Shown: positions 60,401 to 63,299 of the stretch, in pieces
Position numbering within the stretch: the first letter of the stretch is position 1
How the letters are laid out: every line of letters begins with the position of its first letter
Source of the DNA: Vandiemenella viatica
Lineage: Eukaryota; Arthropoda; Insecta; Orthoptera; Morabidae
Reading direction: 5' to 3'
Assembly (NCBI GenBank): GCA_031002005.1
Contig: JARYHS010009186.1
Span: 100,287,992-100,351,991 of the forward strand
Length of the DNA: 64,000 nt
Position numbers and translations under genes: made by a program
The notes under the pieces: generated by a model
Seen by the model: the letters and a program-made list of their open reading frames with translations, nothing else
Told to the model about the DNA's origin: nothing
The model's database searches: none

Positions 60401-63299
60401 ACTTATAAGATAAATACAAAAATTTTCACAGTATATATTTTTTTTTTCCCTAGGCAATGATTAACAGTACTGTTTACATAAATAATATGATTATAGCAGC
60501 AGTATCTGGTGCCTTCTATTTCACTGCTAGTTTTGCTGTGAATCTAATAGGGAAAAAACCAATTATGTGTGAGTAAAAATTCTAAGATGAATGATAACTA
60601 GGAGATAGAGAAATTTTAATAAATGATTATCTATAACCTCGAATAAATCATTTTATCTTTCTTACAGTGACGGGATATGTAACTGGAGCAATATGTTCAT
60701 TGGCAATTTATTGGTCTATGAACTCTGACACAGCACTAGCATTACTGTCCATTTATATATCAGTAATTGGTGTATGCCATATAACAAGTTTAGCTTTTGT
60801 AGTTGACTTGTTTCCAACAAGTTTAAGGTAAGCATGATTACTTTGAAATTTAAAATCATTTTTATTTTATGTAATAAAATCTATCAAAAAAGTAGTTTAA
60901 GACTTTCTTTCTGGCTTTGACTGCAAGTTCTTGAATATTTTGTAGCCATTCTCCTTTATTTTACTCCACTCTTACATAAATCAGTACACAGGGTATCACA
61001 TAAATCACTATTTTTATTTCATTTATAGAATAAGTGAAAATTCTATTGAACAATGAAAATATGGATGGAGAATGCACACTCATCACTCAAAAAAGATGAA
61101 GGCATGATGGCCCAATGACATATGTCACCTCTAACATGATTAAGGTTAATACCAAAAATATTGTAAAGTATGTTTATCTTTATTTGAATATCATATTCTT
61201 CCTGTATTCATCTGTGGTCAGTGGTGTATTTATATTCCAATCCTTGCTTGTTTTTTCCACCATACTTATATAAGTAAGGATGCTTCTTAGCTTTAATTTA
61301 TTAATGACTGAGGTATTATGATATGGCTGATGATATTATGAGAAAGCTGAGAAGGATGAAAATCCATTAAGGCCAGTATGACATAGAATGACATATGTAT
61401 TAAGGATCAGATTAGATATGTTCACTTTGTCTCTTTGTGATAAGTCACAGGGATGTGGAATTGTCTGTATAATTATTAATAAATTAATAATGCTACCAAC
61501 AACTGATAGTGAGTCAGTTACTTAAAAACCCATTTGTATAATTGATTTTCATTGTAATCTGCAAATAAATATTTTCCCACATTAGCTACGGTAAATGGGT
61601 ATACTTTGGGACTGTGTGCATACACTTGGGACACCTGTATTTTCAAGCATTTTAAATCTCCTACAGCTGGCAATTGTGAAGTATTATATCTTTGTTACTG
61701 TCACCTGAAGTGTTATTCTTTCTTGCTATTGATGGGCAGTTTTTTGAAACATTGTTCACCAACTTTTGCGAAAGGTAACCACTTTTAATTTGGTAACGAT
61801 TTTCAAAGTGCTTTGTTTTGCTGCAAATTTTAATGTTTCAAAGAAAAACTAGATGTGAAATAACATGTAGCTACAGCAAGAAATACATGGTATTTTAAAC
61901 AATAATCAGAAAATATATTCTATAATATCTATTAATTTTGGTAATGTTTAATGTCAAGACTTCCATGAGGCAACAGTGGAATTGTATCAAAGCACCTGAA
62001 CTGATAGTATACTGATAACTTAATGGCACAAAATATTTTCTCTTAATGATGTTTCATAAGCAGGGTGAAAAATACAGTCTTCTGGCATGTTTAATGCCAT
62101 TGTTCCCTTACAGTGCCTCCCAATTTTTAATTTGTTGAAATTAGAAGGTGAATCAAAAATTACGGTAGAAAAAGCTCTGAATTTGATCTAAACTGAATAG
62201 TTATTCAATCTGACTGGTGCCTAAGGTGGTGGCATTGGATAGCTAATTCTTCTAACTATAGTTAAAAGTATAAAAAAAAAAAAAAAAATCGTTGCTGAAA
62301 AAAAAATTAATTAAAATTGAGAATTCGAGATACATAGCCTGCAGGTCAAGATACATACACTTCAAATATTATCTGATAAATCCTTCAGGGAGCATATCAT
62401 CCAAAAGACCATTTAAGTTATACAAATTTGTCAAATGGATAGGCAGTAGAGTGGGTAAAAATATCTCTGATAATACCTTTGCTGTTCAGGAGCAGATAGA
62501 AACACGATCCATTCTAATAAAATATATGCATAATATGAAATCAAATAAAATGTTATTACTCTAAGTTTAGTACCAACCACATTCCCTGTTTATTTTAACC
62601 CACTTCATGGGTTACATTTGGAACAAGAACACAGGAAATTTTCTGCATGAAAAGTAGTCATAATTTGGCTTGCAGTATCATTATTAAGAGAAAGGTCAGA
62701 TCTAACTAAATAGCTCACCTTGTTTTCTTAAATTGACACAAATTTCTCTAAATTCTAGGTCTAAGCAGTGTACCCAAGTTTATGGTACCATGTAGCAATG
62801 CAATTTACAGATTACATAACTGCTGCATTTGTAAATGGTTTCAACACAAATAAACACTATATATCATTTTAGTAATGTTTAATAACTTTGTGACCTTCAC
62901 CTTGCATACACTAAATGTATAGTAGTAGTGTTTAAATATTATTAAAATATGGATTCCAGTTATAAAAAAGAAAATATGTGTCATACTGTTCAATTGCCTG
63001 AAAAGGGAAGTAATAGTAAAAAAATAATTACATAGAATTTCACTTTAGTCATAATATATTGTGTTAAAATGTTTCAGGGACAAACATATTCTAAAACTGC
63101 TGTCATTATTGCTGTGAATATTAAAATATATTAAGCAATAGTATAATATAAAGCACATCATTATGTTTCAGGAATATGGCTATGAGCCTTAACATAATGT
63201 TTGGTCAGTTTGGTACATTTTGTGGAAATATGGCATTTCCATACTTGCTGGCAGCTGATTGTCTAGCACCTTTTGCTGTAATGAGCTGCATTGTTTTAG
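3362..63299 (+). CDS. SV2-like MFS transporter gene (ten exons, both ends outside)
   Basis: Join of 3362-3415, 4551-4711, 8801-8963, 16971-17092, 29117-29361, 33006-33175, 53650-53821, 60454-60568, 60668-60827 and 63172-63299, about 497 codons. All introns visible are GT-AG and phases chain (1,1,2,1,0,2,0,1,2,1). Order matches the SV2/SVOP family: acidic N-terminal segment ending TGFG, TM1 region, LPAAQCDL, MFS motif A (GFMSDMIGRRK), TETPKFL after TM6, a large loop between TM7 and TM8 with three N-glycosylation sequons (NVT, NST, NST), then TM8 to about TM11. In animals such proteins sit in vesicle or plasma membranes; the substrate cannot be told from sequence. The start codon exon and final TM12 exon are not visible. 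Exon 4551-4711 contains an apparent frameshift. The introns, up to about 20 kb, are filled with transposons. Confidence 0.85.
3416..4550 (+). other. Intron, nothing recognised
   Basis: AT-rich intron sequence without a credible ORF or recognisable repeat. Confidence 0.5.
4551..4711 (+). CDS. SV2-like gene, exon b (TM1 region), apparent frameshift
   Basis: Acceptor CATTTTCTAG, donor GTATGA. Read in phase 1 the exon starts GFGLYNYLILLSAVLCSLS, as expected for TM1. The downstream half reads SMSYLLPAAQCDLDLKPSD, also as expected, but in a different frame. The switch lies around 4595-4615. Exon length is 161, whereas phase 1 in and phase 1 out needs a multiple of three, so one base is missing relative to the family. 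Possible causes are an assembly error, a damaging allele or a pseudogene. Confidence 0.8.
4837..5137. mobile_element. hAT-like MITE
   Basis: A 301-bp unit starts CAGTGGTTTCCAATTAGTT and ends CTAACTGGAAACCACTG, inverted repeats of about 18 bp with a few mismatches. CAGTGGTT at the tip is typical of hAT (Charlie-type) ends. The flanking 8-mers GATTAAAG and GTTAGGAG only weakly resemble a target duplication, so the copy is old. No transposase is encoded. A short CA run lies inside near 4980. Confidence 0.55.
5138..6580 (+). other. Intron, no feature seen
   Basis: A 127-codon open frame at 6015-6398 has no recognisable domain and no splice context linking it to the gene; I do not call it. Confidence 0.4.
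6945..7490 (+). mobile_element. Penelope-like element, 3' coding end with GIY-YIG nuclease
   Basis: Reads ILARYGIRSIFRPHLNIQ and then GVYSIPCDDSKVYIGQTIRT, followed by AEHAIENF and WDSVIREALEI. This is the end of a PLE polyprotein: the pre-endonuclease linker, then a GIY-YIG nuclease (GVY and YIG) with the conserved His and Glu downstream. The reverse transcriptase is missing upstream, where only broken frames are seen, so the copy is 5'-truncated. It is sense-oriented within intron 2. Its presumed 3' UTR continues to about 7960 and holds two unusual pieces annotated separately. Confidence 0.78.
7511..7635 (+). repeat. Two tandem 5S rRNA-derived fragments
   Basis: 7511-7560 (GGTTAAGCAACGTTGAG, then ACTTGGATAGGTGACG) and 7590-7635 (GTTGAGCAACATTAAG, then ACTTAGATGGGTGACC) each resemble the 3' half of 5S rRNA, the part that carries the A box, intermediate element and C box of the RNA polymerase III promoter. 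The two copies differ from each other. A complete 5S gene is absent. They sit between the PLE nuclease frame and its tail, so they may belong to the element. Confidence 0.65.
7810..7841 (+). ncRNA. Hammerhead-ribozyme-like core in PLE tail
   Basis: CTGATGA is followed by GGCAAC, a 7-base loop, GTTGCC and GAAAC: the conserved core and stem II of a hammerhead. PLE terminal regions are known to carry hammerheads. Stem I pairing and a good NUH cleavage site are not evident, so activity is doubtful. Confidence 0.45.
7966..8800 (+). other. Intron, nothing recognised
   Basis: AT-rich intron sequence without a credible ORF or recognisable repeat. Confidence 0.45.
8801..8963 (+). CDS. SV2-like gene, exon c (TM2-TM3, MFS motif A)
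   Basis: Acceptor ATTATTGCAG, donor GTAAGT. Encodes GMILSAFAWGFMSDMIGRRK followed by a hydrophobic segment; GFMSDMIGRRK is the loop 2-3 signature of the major facilitator superfamily. Enters in phase 1 and leaves in phase 2. Confidence 0.88.
8964..9502 (+). other. Intron, nothing recognised
   Basis: No feature seen up to the LINE 5' end. A minus-strand open frame at 9112-9351 has no recognisable domain. Confidence 0.4.
9503..10129 (+). promoter_or_regulatory. LINE 5' UTR built of tandem 117-bp monomers
   Basis: GTCGAGCAACCGCCGCC starts at 9503, 9620 and 9737, an exact 117-bp period with very few differences between copies. Two more diverged and shortened units follow near 9853 and 9950 (GTTGAGCCTC start, AGTGATCCA end). 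Tandem 5' monomers act as promoter repeats in some mammalian L1 families; that role here is inference. Confidence 0.75.
10130..11056 (+). CDS. LINE ORF1 protein, SGNH/GDSL-type esterase
   Basis: 308 codons from the ATG at 10130; the frame is open a little upstream but without an earlier ATG. Residues about 120-300 form an SGNH hydrolase fold: block I GSSN at 127-130 (Ser129 in the nucleophile position, though the usual GDS is GSS), GTND at 189-192, and D277 with H282 in DRSGVH, so the catalytic Ser, Asp and His all seem present. The N-terminal 120 residues are polar and have no recognised zinc knuckle. ORF1 esterases of CR1-type LINEs are thought to help RNP assembly or membrane interaction. 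The TGA at 11054-11056 overlaps the ORF2 frame. Confidence 0.85.
   Translation: MVCAMCYSRRQALEEIRTTMASLQAQVWSMLDDERQCVEELPEATDVEPAGEDCQVSVAGNDWHRVDRRKASKFQNNRRENDILPLSNAFSVLQEVEDLSANGREAQQGRFTRRHRVMPRKGLLIIGSSNVRRLEKPLRDLAEKNGADPRTNVHSVCLPGATVPRVMEAIPKAIRESNCRQLRVAAHVGTNDSCHVSVSDIVKSMEKLSHKAYESARENSVKLQFSICSVVPRIDCGEAVWWKIYNLNCSLQELCRRNNWGFVDLRPMIAASWDAFDRSGVHYTPRMAIKVAAKIWNRLDVNYFLGTP
11053..13974 (+). pseudogene. LINE ORF2, endonuclease and reverse transcriptase, one in-frame stop
   Basis: One frame runs from 11029 to the stop at 13972-13974, broken only by TAA at 12073-12075. The first ATG is at 11128; translation may instead restart at the ORF1 stop. Endonuclease part: LNCRSI, GTESWL, GGGVFVAV, GSFYRPPD, GGDFNIPSVNWD, SDHKAIV, all catalytic positions kept. 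Reverse transcriptase part from about 12139: NKAPGPDGIP, YRPISLTS, QHGFRKGRCCETQ, LLDFKKAFDTVPH, SGVPQGSVIGP and the active-site FADD. A thumb and C-terminal segment with KSLVRPHLE and RRAARF follows. The product nicks target DNA and primes reverse transcription of the element RNA. The single stop would detach the endonuclease from the polymerase, so this copy is probably inactive unless read through. Confidence 0.92.
13975..14216 (+). repeat. LINE 3' UTR with a SINE-like block
   Basis: Bases about 14012-14085 (CCATCCTGATCTGGGTTTTC, CATGGTTTCCC, CTCCAGGCGAATGC) match the central block of the SINEs at 52690-52905 and 37561-37805. The last 25 bases are a TAATAG-like short repeat, presumably the 3' recognition end of the element. 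A TSD is not evident. Confidence 0.7.
14217..14541 (+). other. Intron, nothing recognised
   Basis: Short AT-rich stretch between the LINE and the mariner. No feature seen. Confidence 0.4.
14544..15827 (-). mobile_element. Full-length but decayed mariner
   Basis: Inverted repeats begin GGGGTACCCAAAAAAACTGG at left and end TTCCAGTTATTTTTGGGTAC at right, about 27 bp, with TA on both outer sides (14542-14543 and 15828-15829). Length 1284, typical for mariner. The minus strand holds a broken transposase: helix-turn-helix part from about 15554, GDESW (first Asp) near 15185, HHDNALAH (second Asp) near 14905, and SPDLAPCNFFLFP, where the third catalytic Asp is Asn. Stops and frame changes split the gene at several points, so it is dead. 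Confidence 0.85.
15830..16970 (+). other. Intron, nothing recognised
   Basis: No credible gene or repeat up to the acceptor of exon d. Confidence 0.4.
16971..17092 (+). CDS. SV2-like gene, exon d (TM4-TM5)
   Basis: Acceptor TTTTTTTCAG, donor GTAAAT. Encodes VICGPISIQKTFISEFHSN then YRTRVLMISGLCVSFS; the GP and E-F-R arrangement fits the TM4-TM5 loop of SV2-type transporters. Phase 2 in, phase 1 out. Confidence 0.85.
17093..18414 (+). other. Intron, nothing recognised
   Basis: AT-rich, no credible feature. Confidence 0.4.
18415..18577 (-). mobile_element. LINE 3' end fragment (CR1-like family)
   Basis: The reverse complement matches 14060-14215 of the LINE: GGATATGGCAGGAGGC, then GAGTGCATGGCACC, ending at left in an ATTATTATTACTACTATG run that mirrors the TAATAG tail. 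Only the 3' UTR survives, which is the usual result of incomplete reverse transcription. It is clearly diverged from the 9503-14216 copy, so it is older. Confidence 0.75.
18578..20307 (+). other. Intron with low-complexity TC run and possible old repeat
   Basis: A CT-rich microsatellite lies at about 19242-19276. The part 18990-19240 followed by AT-rich 19290-20160 resembles in composition and order the stretch 25880-27350, but I could not align them firmly. Confidence 0.3.
20308..20788 (-). mobile_element. LINE fragment, right part of a split CR1-like copy
   Basis: Reverse complement of the LINE from about 13570 to 14050: the end of ORF2 (frameshifted relics of the C-terminal region) and the start of the 3' UTR (AACCCAGATCAGGATGG). 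It is interrupted at 20788 by a mariner and resumes at 23725. Confidence 0.8.
20789..23724 (+). mobile_element. Decayed mariner, itself split by another insertion
   Basis: The inverted repeats TGAGGGTTGTCCATAAAATA at left and TATTTTATCGAGAACCCTCA at right agree at most positions; TA follows at right (23725-23726) and TG replaces it at left. Without the inner insert the length is about 1.3 kb. Transposase relics on the plus strand: CEVYGEKSMSIRHMWKWYRE near 21045, VARWVP-like CARWVPRILMKNH near 21280, TEDKTWVYY (first Asp region, G to E) near 21415, and after the insert a broken HDN region and C-terminal KCINLNGDYF near 23600. Many stops. Confidence 0.8.
21663..23290 (-). repeat. Copy B of the unidentified repeat, nested in a mariner
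   Basis: The mariner frame stops near 21655 (after CAATTTAAAACAAGAAG) and resumes near 23291 (AACAAGAGGCATGTTGACG), so about 1.63 kb was inserted; AACAAGA on both sides may be a target duplication. Within it 21831-22510 is homologous to 330-1130, including the minus-strand donor-like AGGTAAGT. No transposase or other domain is visible, so it looks non-autonomous. Confidence 0.6.
23725..24068 (-). mobile_element. LINE fragment, left part of the split CR1-like copy
   Basis: Reverse complement of LINE 13250-13570. The minus strand still encodes NCALLHADVMKIITWCKDSQ and LELNAKKIQVMHISKKVTP, the reverse-transcriptase segment just after the FADD motif. It ends near 24068, so the copy is 5'-truncated. 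Confidence 0.82.
24069..26480 (+). other. Intron, no gene recognised
   Basis: AT-rich sequence without a credible ORF. A somewhat GC-richer patch lies at 26190-26350. Confidence 0.4.
26480..27350 (+). repeat. Diverged dispersed repeat, copy related to 58600-60150
   Basis: Blocks match in the same order and orientation in the region near 59500-59900: for example AATCTTAGCTG then TTGAAAATT (27082-27102 here, 59761-59781 there), and CTTTAATATAAATGTCTTTT against CTTTAATTTGAATATACTGT. It is old and without a coding frame. The family is not recognised. Confidence 0.35.
28397..28621. repeat. Imperfect inverted repeat with 60-bp arms
   Basis: 28397-28457 (AAATCGAAAGTAAGAAATAA, CTCGCTTAGTTCTCGAGATA) is the reverse complement, with mismatches, of 28561-28621 (TTTTGAGAACTAAGCGAGAT, TTTACTTTCTGTTTG). 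About 103 bp separate the arms. It could be a foldback MITE; no target duplication is obvious. Confidence 0.65.
29117..29361 (+). CDS. SV2-like gene, exon e (TM5-TM6 and central loop)
   Basis: Acceptor TTTTATCCAG, donor GTGAGT. Contains GIAWLIIPLPW, WRLFVAVGSLPSFLAALLIY and TETPKFLMTKGKLDEALKAF. The last matches the 'PESPKFLL.G....AL' segment that follows TM6 in SV2 and related transporters. Phase 1 in, phase 0 out. Confidence 0.9.
29362..30328 (+). other. Intron, nothing recognised
   Basis: No credible gene or repeat. Confidence 0.4.
30342..31083 (-). mobile_element. PLE 3' end, left arm (GIY-YIG nuclease and tail)
   Basis: A minus-strand frame, 30692-31072, encodes TTHLIYQLTCRFCTSSYIGL and MNGHRQTVHTRNLYLPVPEH: the GIY-YIG nuclease (LIY and YIG) of a PLE with the downstream His-rich part. 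It is 5'-truncated at the palindrome centre. The 3' UTR has a run of about 14 G and the mirrored hammerhead-like motif at 30433-30458. Confidence 0.85.
31108..31897 (+). mobile_element. PLE 3' end, right arm (GIY-YIG nuclease and tail)
   Basis: The plus frame from the spacer reads CNRPRCKTCSMLPPTTTYS, a cysteine linker typical of PLE endonucleases, then the GIY-YIG domain as in the left arm, to the stop at 31497-31499. The few coding differences include TAAELRRWELVYQ against TATELRRWELAYQ. The 3' UTR holds about 15 C and the hammerhead-like motif at 31741-31764. Confidence 0.85.
31911..33005 (+). other. Intron, nothing recognised
   Basis: No credible gene or repeat before exon f. Confidence 0.4.
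33006..33175 (+). CDS. SV2-like gene, exon f (central loop and TM7)
   Basis: Starts VKQLKEELLHQPDILANSS and ends MMIFLIQFATLFG, the beginning of TM7. The acceptor (ACAAAAAG) is weak but preceded by a T-rich run, and an upstream AG at 32935 would lead into an in-frame stop. Phase 0 in, phase 2 out, donor GTATGT. Confidence 0.82.
33176..35305 (+). other. Intron, weak repeat pattern only
   Basis: Between about 33930 and 34230 the phrase CTACATCATGCCACACAGTC and related forms recurs roughly every 145 bases, perhaps a decayed short tandem array. No gene. Confidence 0.3.
35309..36530 (-). mobile_element. Degenerate Tc1-like transposon
   Basis: The left tip TGCCTGACAAAAGAAGTGAA after TA resembles Tc1-type ends. 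Minus-strand pieces: DGMVWAAIGYDFSFWLLVI near 35850, FLQDNVCRHMAHV (second Asp) near 35690 and LLWPAKSTDLLQIRYVWDQF near 35620, matching the '(Q)QDNARPH' and 'WPARSPDLNPIEHVWD' motifs. The helix-turn-helix part is not seen; the piece 36086-36355 may be the preceding catalytic region. The right end near 36530 is a guess. Confidence 0.7.
36540..37560 (+). other. Intron, nothing recognised
   Basis: Several short open frames on both strands, none with a recognised domain. Confidence 0.4.
37561..37805 (-). mobile_element. tRNA-derived SINE with A tail
   Basis: In minus-strand order: a head with A-box-like TGGCTGAATGGTTA and B box GGTTCCAATCC, then the central block (AGATTTGGGTTTTCCATAG, CTTCAGGCAAATGCC), then a tail ending in about 13 A. 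The complete Pol III head makes this the best SINE copy here. Same family as 52690-52905. Confidence 0.8.
38080..38300 (+). mobile_element. Possible PLE reverse-transcriptase fragment
   Basis: The plus strand reads HPLQFIDVLVYLKPSRNCGN and then LIHRLKTIMMFS in broken frames, resembling the 'LPFLDVLV' and 'LVHRAKTICD' segments after the PLE reverse-transcriptase core. Weak. Confidence 0.35.
39222..39300. mobile_element. Possible Tc1-like terminus
   Basis: TACACTGAAGTGCCAAAAG resembles the tip of a Tc1-like family common in grasshopper-type genomes (CACTGAAG.GCCAAA). No partner terminus was found nearby. Confidence 0.3.
39340..40470 (-). mobile_element. Degenerate mariner
   Basis: In minus-strand order: ISFHQDNARSHTSVIAIAK near 39640, LNSPDLVPSNFHHFLKLNFS near 39540, and a C-terminus with KCNSIQRNYSEK near 39360. 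These fit mariner motifs HQDNARPHT, SPDLAPSDFHLF and KC...GDYVEK; the third Asp is Asn. Stops interrupt the frame. The inverted repeats are not recognised, so both limits are approximate. Confidence 0.6.
40620..43215 (+). mobile_element. Degenerate Penelope-like element, nearly complete
   Basis: Segments in PLE order with frameshifts and stops: LILPADKGSTTVVMNRSDYV (about 40875), LPYPKSINLESRLPNC near 41110, GTRMAPSYANLFMGHLE (about 41515, PLE reverse-transcriptase motif), a damaged active-site region near 41600, NFLNHLNTFSMLKFT and ATFLDVDLSF near 41740, RPPNLSKLL near 42210, then the GIY-YIG part with SYIGLTTYPLSRRINGHRH near 42450. The 3' UTR runs to about 43215 and has a hammerhead-like motif. 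Long minus-strand frames here are antisense shadows. Confidence 0.85.
43075..43100 (+). ncRNA. Hammerhead-like core in PLE tail
   Basis: CTGTTGA, then GGG-CTCAT-CCC and GAAA: the same layout as at 7810-7841 with a different stem. The core has one change from CTGATGA. Likely a relic. Confidence 0.35.
43255..45885 (+). mobile_element. Degenerate jockey/CR1-like LINE (endonuclease and RT)
   Basis: Starts in the endonuclease (EVVCLTEHW near 43410, IIIICVYRSPD near 43640, IIICCDFNIDF near 43745). Reverse transcriptase: PDRLKTAKVKPLFKKG-like sequence near 44790, CLDLSKAFDVIDHNILLTKL at 45065, [20 protein letters not shown] at 45260, YVDD at 45356 instead of YADD, NWFSQNKLIINTEKTHAIHF at 45430, and a C-terminal KTIRIMNGVQSRTSCR at 45810. 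Several frameshifts and stops break the single ORF. It is not the same family as the 9503-14216 LINE. Confidence 0.82.
45886..46270 (+). mobile_element. LINE C-terminal fragment of another family
   Basis: The frame reads HIGQVVGKGFKILHLLERVM, YKTLVRPLLEYGSVVWD, RVQKRAARFD and RRRMRRVMGKY, the C-terminal region of a CR1/jockey-type ORF2. It begins where the preceding LINE ends its own equivalent region, so the two are joined end to end. Confidence 0.7.
46550..47010. repeat. Imperfect direct duplication, first copy
   Basis: Shared with 47195-47480 in the same order: CTCAAATAAAG, ACTACATTTGAGAAATCAAG, GTTCTTT.TCAGAAATGACT and TCTAGCTCAATCT. Function unknown. It may be two copies of an old MITE or a local duplication. 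Confidence 0.6.
47195..47480. repeat. Imperfect direct duplication, second copy
   Basis: Second copy of the block described for 46550-47010; it lacks part of the middle. Confidence 0.6.
47480..48072 (-). mobile_element. Tc1-like transposon, N-terminal part
   Basis: In minus-strand order: the terminus ACTGAAGTACCAAAAATTA, then a frame reading GHSYWEIVHEIIISQSTVSR, which fits the helix-turn-helix of Tc1 transposases ('GHSISEI...GFSRSTVSRV..EY'). The catalytic part is missing or unrecognisable. Confidence 0.6.
48230..48900 (+). mobile_element. PLE 3' coding end (GIY-YIG)
   Basis: Reads RHILPTILPTSP, CKRPRCKTCSMYPPTTTY, HLIYQLTCLHCQSSYIGLTS and SENNRWELVYQYILQTRHPP, close to the palindrome copies. 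Stops occur near 48320 and 48570. 5'-truncated and older than the palindrome. Confidence 0.8.
49480..49740 (+). mobile_element. LINE reverse-transcriptase C-terminal tail
   Basis: Reads LPVLPYGCETWTLNEFMKGK, RTAQQAMEKSMLGFTKKDK and VRKVTDILE. 'LPVLTYGCETWTL' and 'RAMERSMLG...RDR' are common C-terminal motifs in insect LINE ORF2 proteins. 5'-truncated. Confidence 0.7.
49741..50605 (+). other. Intron, nothing recognised
   Basis: AT-rich sequence without a credible feature. Confidence 0.4.
50608..51941 (+). mobile_element. Intact mariner element
   Basis: 1334 bp with perfect 25-bp inverted repeats that begin CGAGGCGTATTCCAAAAGTA at left and end in the complement at right, flanked by TA at 50606-50607 and 51942-51943. 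It encloses one uninterrupted transposase and a short 3' UTR with AATAAA. Ends, length and ORF are all intact, so it is the youngest DNA transposon here. It lies in gene-sense orientation in the intron between exons f and g. Confidence 0.95.
50769..51842 (+). CDS. Mariner transposase (DD34D), full length
   Basis: 357 codons, close to the usual 345-355 of mariner. Residues 11-72 are the helix-turn-helix region (GVIRFLLAKGSSAADI, then FQSGRTDVHDQQRSGRP). WVPKLL at 126-131 stands for the WVPHEL motif. Catalytic D165 (GDETW), D260 (LLHDNARPHTA) and D295 (SPDLAPSDYFLF), with exactly 34 residues between the last two, match the mariner DD34D triad. The C-terminus KCIDMNGDYVEK is standard. It binds the terminal repeats and performs cut-and-paste into TA. 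No stop or frameshift is seen, so it could be functional. Confidence 0.95.
   Translation: MAATIVAPASCEVRGVIRFLLAKGSSAADIHRELCVVYGPNIMSEKQVRHWCREFQSGRTDVHDQQRSGRPSIRTDDIVEQVNQKLRSDRRLTISGLAMEFPNVARTSIYRIVTEELGYRKLCARWVPKLLTAQHKEQRMHSARQFLECYGQDGDSLFSQIVTGDETWIAYTNAESKQQSSQCRHSSSPKPKKCKLSPYTNRKMMASVFWDEKGVLLIEFMDRGTTVTADVYCATLTKLRRAIQNRRRGKLSSGIILLHDNARPHTASKTKEKIQEFRWEILDHPAYSPDLAPSDYFLFLHLKRWLGGQRFQTDEELKTSVTNWFRSQAADFYAEGLKKLVQRYRKCIDMNGDYVEK
52690..52905 (+). mobile_element. tRNA-derived SINE inside the piggyBac-like element
   Basis: Head ending GGTTCAAATCCCC (B box), then AGATTTGGGTTTTCCATGG, CTCCAGGTGAATGCC, AAAGGCCATAGCCGAATTCC and a tail with GAGACGTTAAGC before an A-rich end. The A box is not clear. 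Same family as the SINE at 37561-37805. Confidence 0.78.
53058..53198. repeat. Four 12-bp palindromes at exact 43-bp spacing
   Basis: CGTGTTAACACG at 53058, CGTGTATACACG at 53101 and 53144, and CGCGTTAACGCG at 53187, each a perfect palindrome, separated by TCTGGAG-type linkers. They form a subterminal array ending 18 bp before the right tip of the element. Confidence 0.85.
53650..53821 (+). CDS. SV2-like gene, exon g (end of TM7 and luminal loop)
   Basis: Acceptor TTTTATTTTAG, donor GTAAAG. Begins MNTMRLWAPQLFASIEEYSE, the W-P motif after TM7, then a polar loop with NVTE and NSTA glycosylation sequons and two cysteines. Phase 2 in, phase 0 out. Confidence 0.85.
53822..54179 (+). other. Intron, nothing recognised
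   Basis: No feature seen. Confidence 0.4.
54180..54800 (+). mobile_element. Degenerate LINE reverse-transcriptase fragment
   Basis: Reads DDIHFKKAFDTIDRRKLCKN, IIKAIQNIYSHN, a 'GVRQECC' form of GVRQGCP, SIYINKII, TDDQMFYAE in place of ADD, and FKFLGYYLSY. This is the palm of a LINE reverse transcriptase with stops at several points. A CA microsatellite (about 54641-54664) interrupts it. Confidence 0.65.
54641..54664. repeat. (CA)n microsatellite
   Basis: Twelve or so CA repeats after an A-rich run. Confidence 0.85.
54930..55150 (+). mobile_element. PLE 3' UTR fragment
   Basis: After a C run comes GCAAGAATAAGGCTATACAG then CGAAATATTGCGC and a T-rich tail with CCGCTTTCATCTG, resembling the tail of the PLE copies at 31730-31890. 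No coding part remains. Confidence 0.5.
55183..55520. mobile_element. Second palindromic pair of PLE tails
   Basis: About 55183-55347 is the inverted, diverged copy of 55352-55520 (CACAGAGGGAGGGCGGTGCA against TGCACCACCCTCCCTCTGTG; CACCACTTACCTTAG against CTAAGGTAGGTGGTG). The content is a PLE 3' UTR of the 43000-43190 type. No coding part. Older than the 30342-31897 palindrome. Confidence 0.75.
55530..56328 (+). other. Intron, nothing recognised
   Basis: No credible feature. Confidence 0.4.
56329..57690 (-). mobile_element. Degenerate LINE (RTE-like) reverse transcriptase
   Basis: In minus-strand order: QMKEGVDLILVHQDTEKVYD and CIYRREVWKAMDTDEF near 57290 (the 'DLEKAYDRVPRE.LW' motif), SYVKMGGEM near 57180, then a C-terminal part with RVETLALKRQDL, RIERIRSKLIGDTI and ARWCGKVKVIKRQRILELY near 56600. 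The order and wording fit an RTE-type or similar LINE; the active site was not found. Confidence 0.65.
57700..58600 (+). other. Intron, nothing recognised
   Basis: No credible feature. Confidence 0.35.
58600..60150 (+). repeat. Diverged dispersed repeat, related to 26480-27350
   Basis: Order of matching blocks as described for 26480-27350; the best are near 59590-59640 and 59755-59790. Very AT-rich and without coding potential. Confidence 0.35.
60454..60568 (+). CDS. SV2-like gene, exon h (loop end and TM8)
   Basis: Acceptor TTTTCCCTAG, donor GTGAGT. Encodes AMINSTVYINNMIIAAVSGA then a hydrophobic helix and NLIGKKPIM. NSTV is a third sequon. Phase 0 in, phase 1 out. Only 99 bp of intron follow. 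Confidence 0.85.
60668..60827 (+). CDS. SV2-like gene, exon i (TM9-TM10)
   Basis: Acceptor CTTTCTTACAG, donor GTAAGC. Encodes LTGYVTGAICSLAIYW and ends VVDLFPTSLR, the E/D-x-x-PT-x-x-R type loop seen in MFS transporters. Phase 1 in, phase 2 out. Confidence 0.88.
60828..63171 (+). other. Intron, nothing recognised
   Basis: AT-rich intron. A 90-codon frame at 62292-62564 has no recognised domain and starts in an A-rich run. Confidence 0.4.
63172..63299 (+). CDS. SV2-like gene, exon j (TM11)
   Basis: Acceptor TTATGTTTCAG, donor GTAAGT. Encodes RNMAMSLNIMFGQFGTFCGN and a hydrophobic helix ending VMSCIVLG. Phase 2 in, phase 1 out. At least one more coding exon must lie to the right of the window. 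Confidence 0.87.
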